From assembly GCA_021324935.1 (NCBI GenBank), contig JAJPIE010000043.1, positions 1 through 64,000 on the forward strand: DNA of 64,000 bases, in the 5' to 3' direction. The notes beneath the pieces were generated by a model. The model was not told where the DNA came from, did no database searches, and saw only the letters and a list, made by a program, of their open reading frames with translations. Every line of letters starts with the position of its first letter. Position 1 is the first letter of the stretch. Shown piece after piece: positions 49,401-57,601 of the stretch. Source of the stretch: Acidobacteriota bacterium. GTDB lineage: Bacteria > Acidobacteriota > Terriglobia > Acidiferrales > UBA7541. The position numbers and the translations under genes were made by a program.

Positions 49401-51235
49401 GCGGCTTCTTTGGCATTGTTCGCACCGACGGTGCGCCGGTGGATCCGGCGCTCCTGGAGCGCGTTTCGCGCAACCTGGAATTCCGTGGGCCCGACGGAAA
49501 CCATGTCTGGGTGAAGGAAAATTTCGGCGCCTGCTCCACCTTTCTGGAAACAGGCACACTCCATCAAACTCGAAATCTGCCGCTCTCGATCGATGGGCGC
49601 TATTGGGTCATTGGCGAAATTCGTCTGGATGGGAGAAGGGAACTCGCCGCGGAGCTGCGTGAGAAGGGTGAGCAGGCTACCGAAGAAACGCCGGATGCGG
49701 AGCTTGTGCTGAGAAGCTGGCGCGCGTGGGGCCGGGCCTCGTTTGGGAAAATCCTGGGCGATTTTTCGTTCGGTTTGTGGGACGCCGCGTGCGGATTCCT
49801 TTACTGTGCGCGGGATTTTGCGGGTGCGCGGCCGTTTTATTACGCGCGAGGTCAGGGAGTTTTTTGTTTCTCGAACACGCTTTCCCTCTTGCCGGGAATT
49901 CCGGGAATTGCCGATGAAATCGATGAACGCTTCGTTTATGACTTTCTTTTGAACGGACCTACCGAAGATCCGGAACTTACAGTGTGGCGTTCCGTGCGCC
50001 GGCTGCCTCCCGCGCATCGTATCTACGTGGCAAACGGAAAGTTGGAGGTGCGGCGCTTCCTGCACCTGCCCATCGAAGAACCGTTGAATCTGAAGCAGCC
50101 TCAGGAATACGTGGATGCTTTTCGGGAAATTTTCGAACGCGCCGTGGCCGATCGCCTGCCTCAGGGCAAAAGTTCGTTTTATCTGAGCGGCGGCCTGGAT
50201 TCGTCCTCCGTCTGTGCCATGGCCAAATGCGCAGCTCCGCAGCGAGTTTTGTCGGGAGAATTCAAAGCCTTCACGGTGAGTTGGCGCCCATTATTTGACG
50301 ATCCCGAGCCGGAATGCGCCCGCAACACAGCGAATTACCTGGGACTGGATCACGAAATCGTGCAGGACGACCGCAGTCTGCCGGACGAAGAAGCCGCCGC
50401 GCCGCCCAGCCCGGAACCTACGGCAGAACTCTTTTTGGAAAGCGCGCTCCAGTTCTACCGCGTGGTTGCGGAACACTCCCGGGTGGTGCTTTCCGGTGAT
50501 GGAGGCGACAACGTCCTCACCGGCCGCGCCTGGCCATTTCTCAAGTACCTTTGGGCCCGGGGAGATTGGAGCGGCATCCTGCGAAAACTGAGCACCTACG
50601 TTCTCCAGACGGGTAGAATGCCGCATTTAGGAGGCGGATTTCGGACCAGGCTGCGCGTATGGACACATCCTTCTGAAACCCAGAACACCGTGCCTGCCTG
50701 GCTGAACGAGGATTTTGCCAGGCGCATGCAAATGGATTTGCAAAACAGCGCGGGGCCGAAGGAATCGCTTCCAGCGCATCCTGTACATCCATTCGCATAT
50801 CAGGGCTTGCACTCCGGGTTTTGGGGTGGCGTTTTGGAGGAGGAGGACGCCGGCTGGACTCGGGTCAATCTGGAGACTCGTGCGCCCTTTCTCGACCTAA
50901 GACTGCTCAGATTTCTGTTGCGGCTGCCCCCTGTACCGTGGTGCATGCACAAAGAGCTCACGAGGCGTGCAATGATTGGTCGCCTCCCCGTGGACATTCT
51001 GAAGAGGCGCAAGACCCCACTCTTGCAGGACCCGCTAGAGGTCTGCCAACGAACCAGGCGGTGGCGCCCCACCAGTAACAAAAATCCAGCCAAAGCCATT
51101 TCAAAGTTTGTAAAATGGGATAGCTGGACTGCAACTTTAGAAAATTCCAAGGGTTTAGTATCGAGGGAAATTCTTTATCCTCTCTTCCTCAGCCGCTGGC
51201 TTAAAGTCGTTGAAAACGCCATGGGGATTCAGTAG
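49397..51235 (+). CDS. lasso-peptide macrolactam synthetase C (asparagine synthetase-like)
   Basis: A 612-residue asparagine-synthetase homologue. The N-terminal Ntn-like domain begins MSGFFGIVRTDG: the catalytic Cys2 of true glutaminases is replaced by Ser, so it should not use glutamine. The C-terminal synthetase domain has the ATP pyrophosphatase loop SFYLSGGLDSSSVCAMAK near residue 263, the LSGDGGDNVLTG motif near 367 and a complete tail. In a lasso cluster this enzyme adenylates the side chain of the ring Asp/Glu and closes the macrolactam with the new N-terminus. It is the longest gene of the operon; the precursor gene follows 26 bases later. Confidence 0.88.
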   Translation: MSGFFGIVRTDGAPVDPALLERVSRNLEFRGPDGNHVWVKENFGACSTFLETGTLHQTRNLPLSIDGRYWVIGEIRLDGRRELAAELREKGEQATEETPDAELVLRSWRAWGRASFGKILGDFSFGLWDAACGFLYCARDFAGARPFYYARGQGVFCFSNTLSLLPGIPGIADEIDERFVYDFLLNGPTEDPELTVWRSVRRLPPAHRIYVANGKLEVRRFLHLPIEEPLNLKQPQEYVDAFREIFERAVADRLPQGKSSFYLSGGLDSSSVCAMAKCAAPQRVLSGEFKAFTVSWRPLFDDPEPECARNTANYLGLDHEIVQDDRSLPDEEAAAPPSPEPTAELFLESALQFYRVVAEHSRVVLSGDGGDNVLTGRAWPFLKYLWARGDWSGILRKLSTYVLQTGRMPHLGGGFRTRLRVWTHPSETQNTVPAWLNEDFARRMQMDLQNSAGPKESLPAHPVHPFAYQGLHSGFWGGVLEEEDAGWTRVNLETRAPFLDLRLLRFLLRLPPVPWCMHKELTRRAMIGRLPVDILKRRKTPLLQDPLEVCQRTRRWRPTSNKNPAKAISKFVKWDSWTATLENSKGLVSREILYPLFLSRWLKVVENAMGIQ

Positions 51236-51261
51236 AGTCTATTTATAGCAGAGGGGCCTGA

Positions 51262-51411
51262 ATGAAGCCGGTGCCGGATCAAGTGTCGAAAAAGCCGTAT
51301 CAACCTCCCAAACTGCATGTTTATGGCAACCTTGCGGAAATGACGCAGTCTACGGGACGTATCGGAAAGGCTGACGGCGCCAAGACTGGGGTTAAACGCC
51401 ATACTGGTTAG
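51262..51411 (+). CDS. lasso-peptide precursor (leader + cationic core)
   Basis: A 49-residue peptide in the gap between the cyclase and kinase genes. GAGGGG precedes the ATG by five to six bases. Residues 10-29 carry the lasso leader pattern: KKPYQPPKL (YxxP, bound by the RRE), then HVYGNLAEMTQ, where T28 is the Thr expected at position -2. Cutting after Q29 gives a 20-residue core starting at S30; D38 is then core residue 9, the expected ring position (STGRIGKAD). An alternative start at G32 gives a 7-residue ring. The tail GAKTGVKRHTG has Lys, Arg and His but no aromatic or bulky aliphatic plug except Val, and ends in Gly. Core net charge is strongly positive. Confidence 0.8.
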   Translation: MKPVPDQVSKKPYQPPKLHVYGNLAEMTQSTGRIGKADGAKTGVKRHTG

Positions 51412-51440
51412 TGAACTGCTAGCCTCATTTCTTCGCTTCA

Positions 51441-52466
51441 TTGAATCTCGTGAGTTATTCCTACCTCGTTTACGGGCTTAAAGTCGAGTCGTCCAGCCGC
51501 ATCGAGGCTCTCCAATCGACCTTATCCGATTCCCCCGAAATCGACTTATATTTTGAAGACGGGCCGGAGCCCGAATGGGCAAGCACGCTGCTTACACTAC
51601 CCGTGGAAATCGTCAGACGCCGGATGGAACCTGTCGGAGCGGCCGATCCGTCGGTTTTGCTGAAGCGGCTTGGCGAGGAGCAGGGGTTTGAGCTCTGCTA
51701 TTCCGATGGGGTGCGCTTCGTTACCGACGGAAATGCAACGCGGGTGTGGGGCTCGCGGCCGCCCGGGATGGCGTCCGAAGAATTGATGCTCTATTTGCTG
51801 GGCCCGGTCATGGGTTTCGTGCTTCGGCGGCGGAAAATTCCGTGCCTGCATGCCAGTGCGATCGAGTTCCAGGATCATGCCATTTGCCTTTGTGGGGAGG
51901 CGGGCTTCGGAAAGTCCACAACTGCCGCGGCGCTGGCCCTGCGCGGATTGGGCGTCATTGCGGAAGACATCGTTGCCCTGGAAGAGGTGCATGGGGTATT
52001 TCTGGCGGTGCCGGGCTATCCACGCGTCTGCTTGTGGCCGGAGAGCGTGCAGATGCTCCTGGGACGCGAAGACGCACTGCCTCTGATCATGCAGGGTTGG
52101 GAGAAGCGGTATCTCACTCTCGAAGGGCAACCCGCCAGATTTGCGGCCAGAAAAGCGCCGGCCAGCATCGTGTATCTTATTGCTCCACGAACCAGGGAAG
52201 GGACCGCGCCGCGCATCGAGAACATCTCCGGCCGGGAAGCAGTGCTTGAGCTGGTTCGCAATACCTATATGAATTGGGCGTTGGGCCGTGAGCAGCGGGC
52301 CGCGGAGTTCGACACCCTTTGCCGCCTGGTGGAACGCGTGGAGGTTCGCCGTTTGGTGCCCCATGCGGAGCCGGGAAAGATCCGGGAACTGTGCGACGTG
52401 ATTTTGGCCGATGCCGAAGCGGTTCTTTCCCGGCAAAAAAGTTCTTCAGCCTCGATGCATCGCTAG
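51441..52466 (+). CDS. HPr kinase-like lasso-peptide tailoring kinase
   Basis: A 341-residue protein related to the HPr kinase family members in lasso clusters (PadeK/ThcoK type). After a variable N-terminal half comes CLHASAIEFQDHAICLCGEAGFGKSTTAAAL, with the P-loop from G152; later the ALRGLGVIAEDIVALEE segment holds the expected acidic residue. It starts with TTG at 51441 or GTG at 51450, neither with a strong ribosome site, 30 bases after the precursor stop. In characterised clusters such kinases phosphorylate the C-terminal Ser of the precursor. Here the precursor ends Thr-Gly, so the target may be Thr48 or an internal residue. Confidence 0.83.
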   Translation: MNLVSYSYLVYGLKVESSSRIEALQSTLSDSPEIDLYFEDGPEPEWASTLLTLPVEIVRRRMEPVGAADPSVLLKRLGEEQGFELCYSDGVRFVTDGNATRVWGSRPPGMASEELMLYLLGPVMGFVLRRRKIPCLHASAIEFQDHAICLCGEAGFGKSTTAAALALRGLGVIAEDIVALEEVHGVFLAVPGYPRVCLWPESVQMLLGREDALPLIMQGWEKRYLTLEGQPARFAARKAPASIVYLIAPRTREGTAPRIENISGREAVLELVRNTYMNWALGREQRAAEFDTLCRLVERVEVRRLVPHAEPGKIRELCDVILADAEAVLSRQKSSSASMHR

Positions 52467-52487
52467 AATTTTCTTTTCACCAAAAGA

Positions 52488-53738
52488 TTGGCTGGAACAT
52501 TTCTGCCCCGTCTACCGGATCAGCCGGCCCCGACTGCACGGGTGTACACTGCTACCAACCAGTCTTGGGAGCCGCTTCTGACGCAAATTTCCCCACTCGA
52601 GACCAAGTCACTCGAAACCGAGTGGAAATTTCTCCGTGTGTGCGCGTGTCCGCTTCCGATCGCGTCAAGCGAACCATTGGAATCGACGGCCAATCTCGAT
52701 TGGGACTTTTTGATGGAGCTTGCGGAGGGGCACCGCGTCGTCGGCGTACTCGCATCGCGCTTGAAGGAAATGAAATTTTCCGGCGTCCCAGCCGGCGCCC
52801 GGGAGAAATTGCAGAACCGCATGCGGGCACAGCACCTCTTCAGCTTGAGCATGACCGCGGACCTTTTTCGCATCCTTGAAATTTTTGCAAAGACGGGGAT
52901 TGAAGCGCTGCTCCTCAAAGGGCCGGTGGTATCCGTGCTCGCCTACGGTGATCCCGCGATCCGCAGTTACGTGGACCTGGACCTTCTGGTGCGCCACGAG
53001 GCGGTTCTCGAAGCCTCCCGCGTCATGGCCGGGCTGGGATGGGAGGCCGGCGTTCCGGAAGCGGCAATTCTTGCGGGTAAAATTCCCGGCGAATATCTCT
53101 TCTCGCGCCCGGGCACGAAACAAATGATCGAACTCCACACGGAAAAAACCTTCCGCTACTATCCGCGGCCCATGCGTGTGAACGACTTGTTTGCGCGACA
53201 GCGGCGGATCGTTTTCGACGGCCGGGAAGTTCCCACGCTGAGCCTGGAGGATGAGTTCGTCCTCAACTGCATTCACGGCGCCAAGCATTTCTGGGAGCGC
53301 TTGATGTGGTCCGCCGATGTGGCCGCGATGGTCGCGCGCCATCCGGAGATCGACTGGAAGCGGACGCGGGAAGCGGCGGCGGACGTGGCCGCCGAGCGCA
53401 TGCTGCGGGTGGCGTTGCTGCTGAGCGAGTCGCTGCTATGTGTCCCGGTACCGCTGGATATGCAATCCAGTTCCCACAGCGATGCTACGGCCAGGGACTT
53501 GGTGCGCCAGATCCTGACTTGGATGCCTTATGCCGGCTACAACGCGCCTCCGCTGGCGCAACGCGCGATGTTTCGATGGAAGATGGGTGGGGGCGGAGCA
53601 AGCGGAACCGCATATCTGATGCGGCTTTCCCTCTCCACCACGGAAGACGATTGGACCGAGGGCCAGCAAGGTTCGCGCCTGCTGGAGATGGCGCGGAGAC
53701 CAATCCGATTGATGCGCAAATACGGTCAGGGCAGCTAA
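52488..53738 (+). CDS. nucleotidyltransferase-family tailoring protein (NTP_transf_5)
   Basis: A 416-residue protein of the PF14907-like nucleotidyltransferase family that accompanies lasso kinases. About residues 125-250 form the transferase core: EALLLKGPVVSVLAYGDP, then RSYVDLDLLVRHE where D163 and D165 are the probable metal ligands, and IELHTEKTFRYYP with a conserved histidine. LSLEDEFVLNCIHGAKHFWERL follows. The start is TTG at 52488. It is the last gene of the lasso operon. Its chemistry in lasso biosynthesis is not settled in the literature known to me; nucleotide transfer to a phosphorylated peptide is one idea. A bidirectional terminator follows. Confidence 0.85.
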   Translation: MAGTFLPRLPDQPAPTARVYTATNQSWEPLLTQISPLETKSLETEWKFLRVCACPLPIASSEPLESTANLDWDFLMELAEGHRVVGVLASRLKEMKFSGVPAGAREKLQNRMRAQHLFSLSMTADLFRILEIFAKTGIEALLLKGPVVSVLAYGDPAIRSYVDLDLLVRHEAVLEASRVMAGLGWEAGVPEAAILAGKIPGEYLFSRPGTKQMIELHTEKTFRYYPRPMRVNDLFARQRRIVFDGREVPTLSLEDEFVLNCIHGAKHFWERLMWSADVAAMVARHPEIDWKRTREAAADVAAERMLRVALLLSESLLCVPVPLDMQSSSHSDATARDLVRQILTWMPYAGYNAPPLAQRAMFRWKMGGGGASGTAYLMRLSLSTTEDDWTEGQQGSRLLEMARRPIRLMRKYGQGS

Positions 53739-53787
53739 GCCGATTTCTCGATTTGAATCAGGGCTACGGACATTGCGAAAAAAGGAG

Positions 53788-53821
53788 GCCCGGCTCACAA
53801 CGTAGGCGAGCCGGGCATTTT
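53788..53821. terminator. bidirectional terminator closing the lasso operon
   Basis: GCCCGGCTC pairs with GAGCCGGGC (53788-53816). On the + strand ATTTTTG follows; on the minus strand CCTCCTTTTTT follows, so it serves both the lasso operon and the convergent PDZ gene. Confidence 0.85.
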
Positions 53822-53836
53822 TGTCTGCACGGAATT

Positions 53837-54892
53837 TCAGATACTGGTGTGATCGGAGAAGAAGTGTTCTTCCTGTTCTTGGCGCTGAGGGAGTTCCACG
53901 GAGACGCTCATCGCGGCTTTATTGCGCAGCACGCCGAGCTTGATCGATTTTTCGTCGCGCTTGGTCATCAGCTTTTCGCGCAATTCGCTGGCGCTGCGTA
54001 CCCGCTCGCCATCCATGCTGGTGATGACGTCTCCCACCTTCAGGCCCGCTTTTGCAGCGGGGGAATCGCCGAAGACGTTGCGCACCAGCACGCCCTCTCC
54101 GTCTGGCGCGCCAAAGAAATGCCCGAAGTCGCCTTCGAGGCTCTCGGCATCGATGCCAAGCAGCGGATGATCGGGCGAAACCATGGTGAATGTACGGAGG
54201 TGGTCCAGTCCGGAGAGATCCGGCATTGCGGGCAGCACCGGCATCTTGAACGCAAACGCATTCGGCCCGCCGAGCGCCTTCAAGCCGCTCATTTCCGGTT
54301 TGCCCAGCGTCACTTTCACGCTCTGCGTGCGCCCATCACGCCAGATGGTGAGATTCGCGGTGCGCCCGGCCGGAATTTCGCGGATCATGCGGCGGAATTG
54401 CTGAGTGCCTTCAACGCGCTGGCCGTTGATTTCCAGAACAACGTCGTTCGTCTTCAACCCGGCTTTCGCCGCGGGGCTATCCGGCACGATTTTCTCAAGC
54501 ACGGCGCCGCGTTCTTCGGGGAGCTTCAACTGTTTCATCGTGTCGGTGGAAACTTCGGAGACTCCAACGCCAAGCCAGCCGCCCGAGGTGGTGAAGAACT
54601 GGACATCTTCTTCATCGTCCAGATCGTTGGAATCGTTATGAACGCGGACTTTCGGATTTTCATCCTGAAGTTCATTTGCGAGATTGGCCACCCGGTCGCG
54701 AAGGACCTCCAACCGCTCCGCGAATTCCGCCCGTGGCAAAGTCTGCATGACGACGTCGCCTTCCGCGCAATCCGTCGATGGCGGCGCCGGTGTCGCCGGG
54801 TCCTGTTTTTGCCTGGAAGATCCCGGCAAGGCGACCAGCGTGATGCCCAATGCACCCAAGCCGAGAATGGTCCACATGTTCCGATGATTCAT
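53837..54892 (-). CDS. membrane-anchored protein with two PDZ domains
   Basis: A 351-residue protein. An N-terminal hydrophobic segment (TILGLGALGITLVALPG) anchors or exports it. Two PDZ domains follow: the first about residues 105-195 (GGWLGVGVSEVS; GAVLEKIVPDSPAAKAGLK; DVVLEINGQRV), the second about 240-340 (GVLVRNVFGDSPAAKAGLK; DVITSMDGERV; LREKLMTKRDEKSIKL). There is no protease domain, unlike DegP, so it is a binder rather than an enzyme. It ends a five-gene minus-strand operon headed by an ECF sigma factor and likely senses or holds envelope proteins. Confidence 0.86.
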   Translation of the reverse strand: MNHRNMWTILGLGALGITLVALPGSSRQKQDPATPAPPSTDCAEGDVVMQTLPRAEFAERLEVLRDRVANLANELQDENPKVRVHNDSNDLDDEEDVQFFTTSGGWLGVGVSEVSTDTMKQLKLPEERGAVLEKIVPDSPAAKAGLKTNDVVLEINGQRVEGTQQFRRMIREIPAGRTANLTIWRDGRTQSVKVTLGKPEMSGLKALGGPNAFAFKMPVLPAMPDLSGLDHLRTFTMVSPDHPLLGIDAESLEGDFGHFFGAPDGEGVLVRNVFGDSPAAKAGLKVGDVITSMDGERVRSASELREKLMTKRDEKSIKLGVLRNKAAMSVSVELPQRQEQEEHFFSDHTSI

Positions 54893-54932
54893 AGGTCGTT
54901 CTTCTCCTTTGCTGGTTTAGACGCGGGAGAAC

Positions 54933-55700
54933 CTAAATTGTCGACCGCAGCGCCACGACGCGAATCGCGCCGTTCACGGTGCCCAGCCGGATGGGAGAGC
55001 CGCCTTTGCCGAGCCGCCCGTGCAGCACGCGAGGCTGGATGGCTCCTTCCATCACAAAAGGAAGATCCGTGGAGAAGCTGCCGTTCATGCAGCGGGCTTC
55101 CAAATCGGCCTGGGAGTCGGCCGGAATCGCCAGCAACACGGAGCCGTTGGTAGTCTCCGCTTGCGTGCTGTGCGAGCCGGAAGGGTGCTTCAATTCCACG
55201 TAGACGTTGCCATTGGTTGTGCGCGCATGGAGATCGCCGCTGCTCTCGTAGACTTCGATGTTGCCGTTGACGGTGTGGAGATCGCCGAGCGAGTCGAGGT
55301 CTTTCACACGCAGTGTTCCGTTCACCGTGTTGATGTGCTTCAAAAGCGTTCGCCGGGGCACGTGGACGGTGTATTCCACGGCAACTTCGACGCCTTGCTC
55401 CGACGGATAGCGCGTCGAAATTGAGAGTTTATCGGGCGTCGAATCGACGTCGATGGAAACCAGATCGAGTTTCGACTCCTGGTCCGGCGTGGTCTTTACG
55501 GCGCGCACCTCCACTTCGTCTTTGTCCCAGCCCTCAATACGCACGGTGCCATTGATGTTGTTGAGTTCCAGGCTTCCATCGGGCTTTAAGTGATAGGTTT
55601 GCGCGAATTCGCGCGTCACCCCGTAACTTGCCGGAATCACCAGCAGGGATGCGGCCAGAACAGTCAGACCAAGCGAGCAGAACGCGGAGCGAAACTTCAT
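54933..55700 (-). CDS. DUF4097-family secreted beta-helix protein
   Basis: A 255-residue secreted protein with a signal peptide (LTVLAASLLVIPASYG). The mature part consists of short repeats built round N-G-x-(V/I) turns: SLELNNINGTVRIEGW, INTVNGTLRVKDL, HTVNGNIEVYESSG, RTTNGNVYVEL, ETTNGSVLLAIP and CMNGSFSTDLP, the sign of a DUF4097 right-handed beta-helix. It belongs to the sigma operon, 40 bases before the PDZ gene. No function is known for the family; it often accompanies anti-sigma genes. Confidence 0.88.
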   Translation of the reverse strand: MKFRSAFCSLGLTVLAASLLVIPASYGVTREFAQTYHLKPDGSLELNNINGTVRIEGWDKDEVEVRAVKTTPDQESKLDLVSIDVDSTPDKLSISTRYPSEQGVEVAVEYTVHVPRRTLLKHINTVNGTLRVKDLDSLGDLHTVNGNIEVYESSGDLHARTTNGNVYVELKHPSGSHSTQAETTNGSVLLAIPADSQADLEARCMNGSFSTDLPFVMEGAIQPRVLHGRLGKGGSPIRLGTVNGAIRVVALRSTI

Positions 55701-55779
55701 ACTGCCTCCTTCGCGGACAATTCGTACCTCTACCCCAAGACCATAACCAAATCCGAAGCGCCCGGCCCGGCTTTCCCCG

Positions 55780-57570
55780 CTAGCGGAGCTGGAAATTAAA
55801 AGCCAAACTCGTGATTACATCCACCTTCCTGCCGCAAATATCTTCGGGCGCCACCCGCCAATGCTGGAGCGCCGCGCGCGCGGCATCCACCAGCGCGGGC
55901 TCGCCCTCCAAAACCTTTTCCACTTCGAGCGTTCCATCGGTCTTCGCACGCACCTGCAAAACCACGACGCCTTGGATTCCGGCCAGGCGCGCGAGCTTCG
56001 GATAGTCGGGCGCCGGGGAAACGATCAGGTGCTTCTTGAATTCTTCGGGATCCTCGTGAATGCCGCCGAACAAGGTGATTTGCAGGCGGTTTTTCCACGC
56101 GTCCCACCAATCGGCGCCGCCGGTGCACGGGGCAGCCGCCGTCGCGGTTTGCGGGGGCGGGGCGCTCATGCTCGGGCCGGGTTCGTCGAAGCCCGTCAGG
56201 CTCAGCTTCTCCGCCAGCCGCTGCTTTTGCTCCTCCTGCAGGCTTCGGCGCAATGCCATCTGCTCGTCCACATATTGCAGTCGAATCTTGCCGCCGACGC
56301 TGCGCAGCCGAAGCACGGCGCCTCCGCCGTTTAAGGCGCCTGAGGCGTGCACCGGGCCGTCGTCGTTCGATTGCAGGTTCAATCCCAGCGCGGGATCGGC
56401 TTCGATGCGATCAGGGCCGCCATCTTCCACACTGGCGTCGATGGTGGCGGCTAGATTTCGTGGGAGGAACACGACGATGTCCCCGGAGACGGAAGCCAAT
56501 TGCGAAGGACCCGGCAAACGCACGGGCTGCGACGCGTCACCCGATTCCGGAGTAATCCACGCCGTGATGTTGCCGTTGCCGGTGGCGGCGCGAACAACGT
56601 TGGAAACCCGGGTTAAGCAGATCCCACCGCCGCTGGTTTCCACTTCCATGGGGCCGGAAACGTACATCACGCGAACGCCGCCGCCGCCGGTCTCCGCATG
56701 CACCGAGCCATGGACTTCGCCGAAATCGATTTGGCCGCCCCCGGTGCGCACGCCGACTACCGCGCCTGCCTCGCCGACGGTGATATTGCCGCCGTCGGTT
56801 TCAAGTTGCGCGGCTCCCTTGATGTGCGCCGCGCGAATGTGCCCGCCGCCGGAATGCAGCTTGGCGTTGCCCGCAATATCGCGCGCCTGGATGAAGCCGC
56901 CTGCGGTATAGGCATCGAGGTCACCCATCACGTCGAGTACGGTGATGTGTCCGCCCTGGGTTTCGATTTTTGCCGCCGGCGCGCCTTTAGCGGCGGAGGC
57001 GCGGCCGTAAATCCCGATGCGGCCGGTGGTGACGTTCCCGCCTTCCGTTACCAGAAGCGCACGGCCGCCGATGTCGCCGGTTTGAATGTCGCCCGCACCA
57101 GTGTGAACCTCCACCGAGAAACTCGCGGGAACGTACACCGTGTACTGCACCCAGAACTGGGCGTTGCGCGCGGCGGGGCCACGCATGCGCGGAAGAAATC
57201 CATTGAGCAGAATGGTCCCATTCGCACTGCGGAGGTTCAGATTGAAATGATCGAAGAGGAATTGCGAAGCCGGCGCTGGGGCATCGGTTTCCAGATGCAC
57301 CGAGTACCGCACGATGCCGGATTCCGCAGCGGACTGCGGCACGATATGCACGGAACCCATGTCCGCCATCAGTGAAAACGCCCGGGCGTCGCCAGTTTGG
57401 ATTTGACCCGTGCGGTCCGCCGAGGCGTGAGCCGGAACATTTTCGGGGAAAGGCGGAGACGAGAGAGACAGAGAACCCGCAAGGGAGAATATGGCGCATG
57501 CGCCAATCCCAAGAATGCGCCAGCCAAGGCGAAAGCGTCCCGGTTCGATAGTGGAGGCTTGCAACTTCAT
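55780..57570 (-). CDS. DUF4097-like beta-helix protein with C-terminal TonB domain
   Basis: A 596-residue protein. The N-terminal signal/anchor (RILGIGACAIFSLAGSLSL) is followed by a long beta-helix (about 60-420) of repeats such as GAGDIQTGDIGGRALL, ETQGGHITVLDVMGDL and TDGGNITVGEAGAVVG, with glycine pairs at each turn. At the C-terminus (about 510-596) is a TonB-C/energy-transducing domain (DYPKLARLAGIQGVVVLQVRA, ALQHWRVAPEDICG, VDVITSLAFNFQ). Fusion of the two suggests a periplasmic protein linked to the outer membrane. The start at 57570 has AGGAAG upstream; the longer frame is not supported. Third gene of the sigma operon. Confidence 0.84.
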   Translation of the reverse strand: MKLQASTIEPGRFRLGWRILGIGACAIFSLAGSLSLSSPPFPENVPAHASADRTGQIQTGDARAFSLMADMGSVHIVPQSAAESGIVRYSVHLETDAPAPASQFLFDHFNLNLRSANGTILLNGFLPRMRGPAARNAQFWVQYTVYVPASFSVEVHTGAGDIQTGDIGGRALLVTEGGNVTTGRIGIYGRASAAKGAPAAKIETQGGHITVLDVMGDLDAYTAGGFIQARDIAGNAKLHSGGGHIRAAHIKGAAQLETDGGNITVGEAGAVVGVRTGGGQIDFGEVHGSVHAETGGGGVRVMYVSGPMEVETSGGGICLTRVSNVVRAATGNGNITAWITPESGDASQPVRLPGPSQLASVSGDIVVFLPRNLAATIDASVEDGGPDRIEADPALGLNLQSNDDGPVHASGALNGGGAVLRLRSVGGKIRLQYVDEQMALRRSLQEEQKQRLAEKLSLTGFDEPGPSMSAPPPQTATAAAPCTGGADWWDAWKNRLQITLFGGIHEDPEEFKKHLIVSPAPDYPKLARLAGIQGVVVLQVRAKTDGTLEVEKVLEGEPALVDAARAALQHWRVAPEDICGRKVDVITSLAFNFQLR

Positions 57571-57601
57571 CCGATGCACTTCCTGATCGTTCCGAACCGT
57601 A

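Noticed and set aside
51236..51440. Several precursor copies in the lasso cluster
   Set aside because: Only one short frame with the YxxP/Thr leader pattern is present; the remaining gaps are too short or lack the motif.
55780..57570. Possible CRISPR-like or satellite repeat
   Set aside because: The repetition is at protein level (glycine-rich turns of a beta-helix); DNA units are not identical and there are no constant repeats with spacers.
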